From contig JAEMWC010000984.1 in the NCBI GenBank assembly GCA_016490735.1, forward strand, positions 70,001 through 134,000: a stretch of DNA of 64,000 bases, written 5' to 3'. Below the pieces are notes generated by a model that was not told the DNA's origin, ran no database searches, and saw only the letters and a program-made list of their open reading frames with translations. This document shows, piece after piece, positions 34,113-45,100 of the stretch; the first letter of the stretch is position 1, and each line of letters begins with the position of its first letter. This DNA is from Pachyseris speciosa (lineage: Eukaryota > Cnidaria > Anthozoa > Scleractinia > Pachyseridae). The position numbers and the translations under genes are program-made.

Positions 34113-34841
34113 GTGAGATTTGTTTTACTGTCGTCTGATTTCATAGTTGTTATATATGATACTTTAACAGACTCACTTTTTCATAAAATTCAAGAACAAC
34201 TTATGTAACTAAATTCAAACAACAAAACAAACAAGTCCAGTCTCCCTAAACTCCCTGGAAATGACACCAAACGCTAAATATGTCAGTTGCATAGCAGTTT
34301 ATAAGACAGGTAGGAGACATTCAGGAAATGAATGAATATCTATGTTTTAAATTGTTTGAAATCATCCAAATTCAACGTTCATTTGAAGTCACTATCTTCA
34401 GGTTACTGGAAAACGTTTATTCTCGCCAAGAGAGAAATGGGGGCATGGAATATTGAGTTTCTTGATCAAACAATAAACTGCCGCTAATTCAACACAATCT
34501 TGTCGATTTTCATCTATTATGGCCGGGATGTTTTCACAATTATCGCCTTTCAACGTACGTTAAATATAACGCAAAACTGATCATTCATTTTATTAAAAAG
34601 CTTGAAAGGTTCCCTTCTTGTTTAAAGAAATCCATATAAAAAAAACGTATGCTTCTTTGTTCATTTCTCCAATTTTTAACTTTTTGTCAGGAGACACGAC
34701 GTCAGATTAGCCAAGAAATAAAAGAGACAGACAGACAGAGAGTGCACAACTGTAGATTTCACGAAAGCTATTGCTTCCATTAAAAATTGAGACTTTCAAT
34801 ATTCTCCTGCCATTGCCAATGCTGTTGAACATCTTTTTCAG
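34113..34841 (+). other. GPCR 4 intron
   Basis: 729-bp phase-1 intron, donor GTGAG at 34113, acceptor TTTTTCAG ending at 34841. No transposon is recognisable inside. Confidence 0.8.
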
Positions 34842-35299
34842 GCCCAGTGAAAATCGCCATCCTCGCCAGCATACTATGGTTGTTGAGTGCAATCCTAGTT
34901 AAGTTTACTTTGCCTCCTTTTCTGGCCTTCATTACTCTCAGTGCTGCTGGTCTGCTGTTTATTGTTGTTCCGATGGCCAATTACATCAGGATCCTATTCG
35001 CCCTTCGTCGCCACAACAGTCAATTGGGTGATGCCGTTCCCTCGCAACAGATGTCAGCGGTATTGCGGCGTGAAAGGAAAGTGGCCCTTGATATGGGGAT
35101 TGTGGCCATCGTCCTTTTGGCTTCTTTGACACCTGGTCTGTCTGTGAAGATTGTTGAATTGAGATACCCCCGAGTGCACTCAATAGTATTGCCGTGGACT
35201 CTGACATTACCATTGCTGGCGTCCGCCATTAACCCAGTGTTTTACTTTTGGCGTAACAAAAATTTAAGAAATGGGTTGAAATCTGTGATGAACATTTGA
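34842..35299 (+). CDS. Class A GPCR 4, coding exon 2 (TM4-TM7)
   Basis: The exon completes a receptor of about 301 residues. It encodes TM4 (ILASILWLLSAILV), a very short second extracellular loop without cysteine, TM5 (LLFIVVPMANYIRI), a third loop ending RRERKVALDMG, TM6 (LASLTPGL, no CWxP Trp), TM7 with NPVFY (a regular NPxxY) and helix 8 RNKNLRNG. It reads in the opposite direction to GPCR 1-3 and is the most divergent member. The ligand is unknown; the short Cys-less loop again recalls melanocortin-like MECA receptors. Confidence 0.86.
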
Positions 35300-35810
35300 T
35301 TGGGTCACATGCTTCGCATTTGCGACTGATGGATAAAGTATTTCTCTTTTGATTGGATCAAGCATCTCCCTTTGTAACGTGACCAACAGGAAAAAAGTTT
35401 AGAAGTTTTCGTTCTTATGGTTCTGGTGGGTTTTCCGATATTATTGTGGTCATAATTACTATTGGGATTAGGAGAAGGATTACATTATGCTCAGTTTCAG
35501 TTTCAGTTTCAGTTTATTTATTTGCCAGAAAAAATAATAATAAATATAACAGACATGCAATATATTACAAAAACTAGATATAAAGAGACGTTTTTGGAAA
35601 TAAATAAATGAAAGGTATTTTCCTGGCGAGGAGGCTCAAATTGAAACCTACGGACTTATTATATGAGCTCCCTCATTAACCTAAGACTAAATATAAAGAA
35701 TAAATAGGCGGCGAATTCATACTGAAACATAAATTAGGATAAAAAACAAGCAAAACAAAACAGACAAAAAGCAGCAAAAAACAAGTATTATTTACAAGTT
35801 GTAAATCACC
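35300..35810. other. GPCR 4 3' flank with (TTTCAG)n
   Basis: A TTTCAG hexanucleotide is repeated about four times at 35493-35516, followed by A/T-rich DNA. No gene is seen. The minus-strand frame at 35676-35894 is low complexity and unsupported. Confidence 0.5.
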
Positions 35811-36088
35811 TAAGAATGAATATATGAAAATCATATACTTGATCTGCGGATTAAAGAATAGATGTGTGTGAATGATCATCGCAGTTATGAACACTACTTA
35901 AGAAGAAGTGAAAATAAAGCCTGAAAAAAATTCAGGATTGTACGGGATTCGAACCAACGGCCCCTGCAATACCGGTGCAGCGCTCTACCAACTGAGCTAA
36001 CAAGCCAACTGGTAGTTGGCTATTTTTGTTGGTTCGTAATATATCCGTGAGTGATGAATATATAAGAATGAATATATGAAAATCATAT
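35811..36088 (-). mobile_element. tRNA-derived SINE with flanking 26-bp repeats
   Basis: On the minus strand, 36006-35935 folds as a tRNA: acceptor GGCTTGT/ACAATCC (6 of 7 pairs), D-arm TAGCTCAGTTGGTAGAGC, anticodon stem CTGCA/TGCAG with loop CCGGTAT, and B-box GGTTCGAATCC. Position 33 is C rather than the universal T, and the T-stem pairs poorly, so it is a SINE head and not a working tRNA. After it come a CCTGAATTTTTTTCAGG hairpin and a body. TAAGAATGAATATATGAAAA followed by TCATAT occurs at 35811-35836 and again at 36063-36088, as a target duplication or a duplicated tail. Confidence 0.7.
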
Positions 36089-36310
36089 TAAGTACTAAGC
36101 AGTCAAAAACATACAGACAGACTTTTGTAGTAACATGAAGTACCTAGATAGGCCACTGACCGAGAGAGTGGATTGGGACCGCACGTGAGTCATCGGGAAG
36201 CAATTAAAAGAGACTTGTTGTGTTCACGGGTAATTCTGTTGTCATCTTTATGCCTTACCGGATTTAACAACTTTCCGTTTCAAATAACTGTCAGTTGATG
36301 GAATACGAAT

Positions 36311-37422
36311 TTACATATTTTCCAGTCCTGAAGTTAAGATGTCCAGGCCTCGACGTTCGATGTCACAAATTTGTCGCTTGCGCGTATTTGAGTAGCTTAG
36401 GCTGGCTAAATTACAGTAAGTACAAACGGGCATGATCATGGCCCTGTAAATACTTTCAGCAGCAGCACAGGTAATGGAAGAACGAATTTTCCGCAGTAAA
36501 TTAACTCTTCCAGCCGCTTTCTTGCAAGTTTTGTTGAAGTGCGTTTCAAAATTTAATGTAGGATCTAAATGGACACCCACATATTTGTAACTTGTTGTGC
36601 TATTTACAATTAGCCCATTGATCATCGGGTCTAGCTGTCTCCCCTGTAGACGGTTTAAGCTTTTCGCAGTTCCAAAAATCATCAATTCTGTCTTTCCCTT
36701 TTTGTTATTAATGATCAGTTCAGTCTTCAGGAACCAAGTTGACAGATTGTTGATGTCATTATTAAGATTCCTTTCGATATCGTCAAAGTCACTTTGAAGC
36801 GGTAAAGATAACTGTATCATCGGCGAATGTAATAATTCTAGATGACTGAAGAGGCTTATTAGCATCGTTAAAATGGACAATGAAGAACAATGGACCAAGG
36901 ATGCTTCCTTATGAAACCCCTGTAAAAACAGGGTTGGGTTCTGAACGGAACGCCATTGTATTGAACAGTTTGCTTTCGAAAAAATAAATAATCCGTAAAC
37001 CATTTCAGCTCAGTGTCACAAATGCCATAAAAAGGAAGTTTGCAGAGTAGACCAGAGTGGCTAATGGTGTCAAATGCTTTGGACAGGTCTATAAAAAATG
37101 CTCCTGACATCTTGCCATAGTCAGCTTCTTTTCTTATTAGGTCTGTAAAGAATGTAACAGACAGCTCAGTAGAGTGTTTGGAACGGAAGCCAAACTGATA
37201 ATCTGAAAGACGGTTATTACTTTCAACATGGGACATCAGTTGTCTGTAACCCACTTTCTCCAAAATCTTTGACGGGATGGGAAGAATCGATATTGGTCGA
37301 TAATTATCAATCTCCGCTGACGAGCCAGATTTAAAGAGTGGCAATAGTTTGGCTCCTTTCCATTCAGTAGGAAAATTCCAGATTCGAGGTATACGTTTAT
37401 GATGAAAGCAAACCAAGAGCAA
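36311..37422 (-). pseudogene. Non-LTR (CR1/Jockey-like) reverse transcriptase remnant
   Basis: Two overlapping frames hold RT motifs in order: NYRPISILPIPSKILEKV, FGFRSKHSTE and FFIDLSKAFDTISH (motif A Asp). A FADD catalytic box lies at 36816-36827 but in a different frame from its neighbours. Thumb-like sequence follows (GVHLDPTLNFETHF, KIRSSI). At least two frameshifts separate the 37422-36868 and 37003-36311 parts, so it is dead. The 5' part ends within 60 bp of the satellite array. Confidence 0.85.
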
Positions 37423-37479
37423 AGATATCTAAGCCTGTCGCTTTTCTCCTTTTGAGACTTTTTAGTTCTCTCTCTATAA

Positions 37480-38180
37480 TTGGCTTTGATTTTAGCTTCC
37501 GGGATCTCATAACTATGGGGAATTCCAATAGTTTTCTCTAACTCAAAGCTTTTCTAGAGATTTCCAATTTTTGTTGCTACTAGGGTTGGGGTTAGTAAAA
37601 AAAATTCTTTTCACTGTTTGTTTATATTCGCGTTTGTATTTGGCTTTCGTTTCAGCTTTGGGGATATCCTAAATATGGGGAATTCCAATAGATTTGTATA
37701 ACCCTAAGTTTTCTAGAGATTTGCAGTTTTGGCTGGGGTAAGGATTGGGTTTAGTTGGGGTATGATTTTTTAACCTTTGCGTATGTTTTCCTTGAAGAAT
37801 ACTTTCATATCAGCCTTGGGGTTCTCCTAAATATGGGGAATTCCAATAGTTTCGTGTAACCCTGAGTTTTTCTACACATTATAACTTTGGGTCTTGCTAC
37901 GGTTAGGGTTAATTAGGGTAACAGTTTTTACCCTTTACGTATGTTTTGCTTAATGATTGGGTTTAATTTCAGCTTTGGGGATCTCCTAAATATGGGGAAT
38001 CCCTATAGTTTTGTCTAACCCTAAGCTTTTCTACAGATTTGCAATTTTTTGGGTCTCGTTACCGTTGTAGTGAGGTGGAGTAAGATTTTGTAACCTTTGC
38101 GTATCTTTTGCTTAATGATTGACTATGATTTCAGCTTTCAGGATCTCCTAAATATGGAGGGTTCCAACAGTTTTGGAAAT
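37480..38180 (-). repeat. 160-bp telomere-motif satellite, block 1 (G-rich strand on top)
   Basis: Starts at GGCTTTGATTTTAGC, directly beyond the LINE remnant. Monomers read GATCTCCTAAATATGGGGAATTCC...AAGCTTTTCTA...GGGTTAG. Divergence between monomers is high. The orientation is opposite to block 2. Confidence 0.9.
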
Positions 38181-40250
38181 GGAAATCTGCAGAAGAGCTT
38201 AGAGTTAGAAAAAACCATTGAAATACCCCATAGTTAGGAGATCACCAAAGCTGAAATCAAAGTCAATCATTAACAAAAAAATACGCAAAGGGTAAAAAAT
38301 CTTACCCAGCTAACTCCAACCCTAACAAGACCCAAATTTGCAATTCTCTAGAAAAGCTTAGGGTTAGAAAAAACTATTGGAATTCCCCATATATAGGACA
38401 TCCCCACAGCTGAAAACAAAGTCAATCACTATGGAAACCATATGCAAAGGGTAAAAAATCTTCCCCCGAATAACCCATACCCTAACAAGAGTCAAAATTG
38501 CAAAGCTATAGAAAAGCTTAGGGATAAACGAAACTATTGAAATTCCCAAGATCTAGGAGATACCCAAAGTTGAAATCAATATCAACCATTAAGCAAAGCA
38601 TACGCAAAGCGTAAAAAATCTTACCCCAACTAACCCTAACCCTAACAAGCCCAAATTTGAAAATCTCTAGAAAAGCTTAGGGTTAGACGAAACTATTGGA
38701 ATTCCCCATATGTAGGAGATCCTCGAAGTTGAAATCAAAGTCAATCATTAAGCAAAACATAACCAAAGGGTAAAACATCTTACCCTACTAACCCCAACCC
38801 TAACAAGACCCAAATCTCAATAAAAGCTTAAGGTTAGAGAAAACTATTGGAATTCCCCATATGTAGGAGATCCCCAAAGCTGAAAGCAAAGTCAATCATT
38901 AAGCAAAACATATGCAAAGTGTAAAAAACCTTACCCCAACTAACCCTTACCATAACAAGACCCAAATTTTCAAATCTATAGAAAAGCTTAGGGTAAGATG
39001 AAACTATTGGAATTCCCCATATGTAGGACATCCCCAAAGCTAAAATCAAAGTCAGTTACTAAGGAAGACACATACGCAAAGGCTAAAAAAAACAATTACC
39101 CCACCTAACCCCAACACTAACAAGACCAAAATTTGCCAATCGATAGAAAAGCTTAGGGTTAGACGAAACTATTGGAATTCCCCATATATAGGACATCCCA
39201 AAACTGAACTGAAAGTCAATCATTAAGCAAAACATACGCCGAGGGTAAAAAATCTTCCCCCAACTCACCCTAGCGCTAACAAGACCCAAATTTGCAATTT
39301 TGTAGGAAGCTTAAGATTAGCCAAAACTATTAGAATAGCCCATATGTAGGCGATCCCCAAAGCTGAAATAAAAGTCAATCAGTATGCAAAAAATATGCAA
39401 AAGGTAAAAATTCTTCCCCTAACTAACCCTAACCCTAAAAAGACTCAAATTTCAAAATCTGTAGAAAAGCTTCAGGTTAGACGCAACTATTGGAATGCCC
39501 CATATGTAAGAGATCACCAAAGGAGAAATCAAAGTCAGTAATTCAGAAAGAAATACGCAAAGGGTAAAATATCTTACCCCAACTAACCCTAACCCTAACA
39601 AGCCCAATATTACATATTCCCCATATGTAAGAGATCCCCAAAGCTTAAATCAATCTCAATCATTGAGGAAGACATACGAAAACGGTAAAAAATCTTACCT
39701 CTACTAACCCTAACCGTAACAAGACCTAAATTTGCAAATCTCTACAAAAGCTTAGGCTTAGACGAAACTATTGGAATTCCCCATATTTTCAATTCTATAG
39801 AAAAGCTTAGGGTTAGACGAAACTATCGCAATTCCCCATATGTAGGATATCCTCAAAGCTGAAATTTGAGTCATTCTTTAAGTAAAACATATGCAACGTT
39901 AAAAAATCTTACCCCAACTAACCCTTACCATAACAAGACCCAAATTTTCAATTCTATAGAAAAGCTTAGCGTTAGACGGAACTATTGGAATTCCCCATAT
40001 GTAGGAGATCCTCAAAGCTGAAATTAAAATCAATCATTAAGCAAAACATAAGCAAAGTGTACAAAATCTTACCCCAACTAACCCTAACCCTAATAAGACC
40101 CAAATTTGCAACCCTCTACAAAATCTTAGGCTTAGACAAAACTATTGGAATTCCCCATATGTAGGAGATCCTCAAAGCTGAAATTTGAGTCAATCTTTAA
40201 GTAAAACTGATGCAAAGTGAAAAAATCTTACCCCAACTAACCCTTACCAT

Positions 40251-40304
40251 TTAGCGCATAAGATTATATTCATATAGAGTTATGCGCTCTATAAGTATTA
40301 AAAA

Positions 40305-40347
<43 letters not shown>
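40251..40347. mobile_element. Small retroposon tail inside the satellite
   Basis: A hairpin-like TTAGCGCATAA...TTATGCGC, then TCTATAAGTATTAAAAATT and an (ATT)n tract of about 14 units, interrupts the satellite. It resembles the 3' tail of a SINE or LINE; the same kind of GCGCT plus AT tail is seen near 480. Confidence 0.6.
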
Positions 40348-40348
<1 letters not shown>

Positions 40349-41229
40349 AAGACTCAAAATACAAGACCCAAATTTTCAATTCTATAGAAAAGCTTAGGGT
40401 TAGACGAAACTATTGGGATTACCATATGTAGAAGATCCTCAAAGCTGAAATTAATTAATTTCTTACGGTTAAAGAAAACTATTGGAATTCCCCATATGTA
40501 GGAGATCCCCAAAGCTGAAATCAAAGTCAATCATTAAGCAAAAGATATGCAAAGTTTAAAAAATCTTACCCCAACTAACCCTAACCCTAACAACACCAAT
40601 ATTTCCAAATTTATAGAAAAGTTTGCCTTAGACGGAACGATTGGAATTCCCCATATGTAGGAGATCCCCAAAGCTAAAATAAAAGACAATCATTCAGGAA
40701 GACAAACGCAAAGGGTAAAAAATCGTACCCCAACTAACACCAACCCTAACACGACCCAAATTTGCAAATCTCTAGGAAAGCTTAGGGTAAAACGAAACTA
40801 TTGGAATTCCCCATATGTAGGAGATCCACAAAGCTGAAGTCAAAATCAATCATTAAGGAAAAGATAAGCAAAAGGTGAAAAATTTTATCCAAACTAACAG
40901 CAACCCTAACCAGACCCAAATTTGCAAATCTATAGAAAAGCTTAGGGTCAGACAAAACTATTATTTGGAATTCCCCATATGTACTAGATCACCAAAGCTT
41001 AAATCAATCTCAATCATTAAGGAAGACATACGCAAAGGGTAAAAAAATCTTACCCCAAGTAACCCTAACCCTAACAAGACCCAAATTTGAAAATCTCTCA
41101 AAAAAGCTTAGGCTTAGACGAAACTAATGGAATTTGCCATATGTAGGAGATCCCCAAAGCTAAAAAAAGACAATCATTAAGAAAGGCATACGCAAAGGGT
41201 AAAAAATCTAACCCCAACTAACCCCAACC

Positions 41230-42190
41230 GTAACAAGACCCAAATTTGCAAGGCTCTAAAAAAAGCTTAGGGTTACAGGAAACTATTGCAATACCTCATA
41301 TGATCGAGATCCTCAAAGCTGAAATTTTAGTCAATCATTAAGTAAAACATATGCAAAGAGTAACAAATCTTACCCCAACTAACCCTTACCATAACAAGAC
41401 CCAAATTTGCATATCTCTAGAAAAGCTTTGGGTTAGACGAAACTATTGGAATTCCCCATATGAAGAAGATCCCCAAAGCTGAAATCACAGTCAATCATTA
41501 AGCAAAACATAAGAAAAGGGTAAAAAATCCTTACCCCAACTAACCCCAACCCTAACAAGACCCAAATTTGCAAGGCTCTAAAAAAAGCTTAGGGTTACAG
41601 GAAACTATTGCAATACCTCATATGATCGAGATCCTCAAAGCTGAAATTTTAGTCAATCATTAAGTAAAACATATGCAAAGAGTAACAAATCTTACCCCAA
41701 CTAACCCTTACCATAACAAGACCCAAATTTGCATATCTCTAGAAAAGCTTTGGGTTAGACGAAACTATTGGAATTCCCCATATGAAGAAGATCCCCAAAG
41801 CTGAAATCACAGTCAATAATTAAGCAAAACATAAGAAAAGGGTAAAAAATCCTTACCCCAACTAACCCCAACACTAACAAGACCCAAATTTGCAAGGCTC
41901 TAAAAAAAGCTTAGGGTTACAGGAAACTATTGCAATACCTCATATGATCGAGATCCTCAAAGCTGAAATTTTAGTCAATCATTAAATAAAACATATGCAA
42001 AGAGTAACAAATCTTACCCAACTAACCCTTACCATAACAAGACCAAATTTGCATATCTCTAGAAAAGCTTTGGGTTAGACGAAACTATTGGAATTCCCCA
42101 TATGAAGAAGATCCCCAAAGCTGAAATCACAGTCAATAATTAAGCAAAACATAAGAAAAGGGTAAAAAAAAACCTTACCCCAACTAACCC
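41230..42190 (+). repeat. Dimeric higher-order repeat, 322 bp x 3
   Basis: A two-monomer unit with private variants (AAGGCTCTAAAAAAAGC, CATATGATCGAGATCC, CATATGAAGAAGATCC) recurs with starts near 41251, 41573 and 41895, exactly 322 bp apart and nearly identical. This indicates recent unequal exchange or replication slippage within the array. Confidence 0.9.
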
Positions 42191-45100
42191 CAACCCTAAC
42201 AACACCCAAATTTGCAAATCTCAAGAAAAGCTTAGGGTTAGAGAAAACTATTGGAATTCCCCATATGTAGGAGATCCCCAAAGCTGAAATCAAGGTCAAT
42301 GATTGAGTAAAAGTTACGCAAAGTGTAAGAAATCTTACCACAACTAACCCTAACCCTAAAACAACCAAATTTGCAAATCTGTAGAAAACGTTAGGGTTAG
42401 ACGAATTTCTTGGAAATCCCCCTATGTAAAAGTTCCCCTAAGCTGAAATAAAAGTTAATGATTAAGCGAAACATAAGGAAAGGGTAAAAAATCTTACCCC
42501 AACTAACCCCAACCCTAACAAGACCCAACTTTGCAAATCTCTAGTAAAGTTTAGGGTTAGACGAAACTATTGGAATTCCCCATATGTAGGAGATCCTCCA
42601 AGCTGAAATCAAAGTGAATCATTAAGCAAAACATAAGCAAAAGGTGAAACATTTTACCCAAACTAACCCAACCCAAATAAGACGCAAATTTGAAAATCTA
42701 TAGTAAAGCTTAGGGTTAGACGAAACTATTATTTGCAATTCCCCATATGTTGGAGATCCCCAAAGCTTAAATCAATCTCAATTATTAAGGAAGACATACG
42801 CAAAGGGTAAAAAATTACCCCAACTAACCCTAACCCCAACAACACCAAAATTTGAAAATCTATAGAAAAGCTTAGGGTAGACGAAACTATTGGAATACAC
42901 CATATGTAGGAGATCCCCAAAGCTAAAATAAATGAAATCCATTAAAGAAGACATACGCAAAGGGTAAAAAATCTTACCCCAACTAACCCTAACCCTAACA
43001 ACACCAAAATTTGCAAATTCATAGAAATGCTTAGGGTTAGACGAAACTATTAGACTTCCCCATTTGTAGGAGATCCCCAAAGCTAAAATAAAAGAAATTC
43101 ATTAAGAAGACATACGCAAAGGGTAAAAAATCTTACCCCAACTAACCCCAACCCTAACAACACCCAGATTTGCAAATCTCTAGAAAACCTTAGGGTTAGA
43201 CGAATTTCTTAGAAATCCCCATATATAGGAGTTCCCTTAAGCTGAAATCAAAGTAAATGATTAAGCGAAACATAAGGAAAGGGTAAAAAACTTTACCCCA
43301 ACTAACCCCAACCCTAACAAGACCCAAATTTTCAAATCTCTGGCAAAGCTTAGGAGTAGAGTCAAGTATTAGAATTCCATATATGTAGGGGATCCCCAAA
43401 GCTGAAATCAAAGTCAATCATTAAGCAAAACATATGCCAAGAGTAAAACACCTTACCCCAACCTACCTTTACCATAAAGAGACCCAAATTTGAAAATCTA
43501 TAGAAAAGCTTAGGGTTAGACAAAACTATTGGAATTCCCCTCGTGTAGGAGATCCCCAATGCTTAAATCAATCTCAGTCATTTAGGAAGACATACGCAAA
43601 GGGTAAAAAATCTTACCCCAAGTAACCCTAACCCTAAAAAGACTCAAATTTCCAAATCTTTAGAAAAGCTTAGTGTTAGACGAGACTATTGGAATTCCCC
43701 ATGTATAGCAGATCATTTAAGCTGAAATCAAAGTCAATCATAAAGCAAAACATAAGGAAAGGGTAAAAAAATTACCCCAACTAACCCCAACCCTAACAAG
43801 ACCCAAATTCGCAAACCTCTTGAAAGGCTTAGGGTTAGAGAAAACTATTGGAATTCCCCATATGTAGGAGATCCCCAAAGCTGAAACCAAAGTCAATGAT
43901 TGAGTAAAAGTTATGCAGAGTGTAAAAGATCTTACCCCAACTAAACCTAACCCTAACAACACCCAAATTTGCAAATCTCTTGAAAACCTTAGGGTTAGAC
44001 GAATTTCTTGGAAATCCCAATTTTTAGAACTTCCCCTAAGCTGAAATCAAAGTCAATGATTAAGGGAAACATAAAGAAAGGGTAACAAATCTTACCCCAA
44101 CTAACCCCAATCCAAACAAGACCCAAATTTCCAAATCTCTATAAAAGCTTAGGGTTAGAGACAAGTATTGGAATTCCCCATATATAGGATATCCCAAAAG
44201 TGAAATCAAAGTCAATCAATAAGCAAACATATGCAAAGTGTAAAAAAACACAACCCCAACCAACCCTTATCATAACAAGACCCAAATTTAAAAATCTATA
44301 GAACACCTTAGGGTTAGACGAAACTATTGGAAATCCTTATATGTAGGAGTTCCCCTAAGCTGAAATCAAAGTCAATGATTAAGCGAAACATAAGGAAATG
44401 GTAAAAAACCTTACCCCGCCTAACCCCAGCCCTAACAAGACCCAAATTTACAAATCTCTAGAAAAGCATAGGGGTAGACACAAGTATTGAATTTCCCTAT
44501 ATGTTGGAGATCTCAAAAGCTGAAATCAAAGTCAATCATTAAGCAAAACATATCCAAAGTGTAAAAAATCGTACCTCAACTAACCCTAACCGTAACAAGA
44601 CCCAACTTTGCAAATCTCTTGAAAAGCTTAGGGTTAACGAAACTATTGGAATGCCCCCTATGTAGGACATCCCCAAAGGAGAAATCAAAGTCAGTCAATA
44701 AAGAAGACATACGCAAAGGCTCAACAATCTTACCTTAACTAACCCTACCCTAACAAGACCCAAATGTACAAATCTCTAGAAACGCTTAGGGTTAAGACCC
44801 AAGATTGCAAATCTCTAGTAAAGCTTAGGGTTAGCAAAAACTATTCGAATAACCCATATGTAAGAGATCCTCAAAGCTGAAATCAAGTTCAATGATTGTG
44901 TAAAAGTTATGCAAAGTGTAAAATATCTGACCCCAACTAACCCCAACCCTAAGAAGACCCAAATTTTCAAATCTCTGGGAAAGCTTAGGAGTAGAGACAA
45001 GTATTCGAATTCCCTATATGTAGGGGATCCCCAAAGCTGAAATCAAAGTCAATCATTAAGCAAAACATATGCCAAGTGTAACAAACCTTACCCCAACCAA

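Noticed and set aside
35935..36006. Functional tRNA gene (Thr-like, anticodon GGT)
   Set aside because: C at position 33, poor T-stem, and continuation into a SINE body with flanking repeats.
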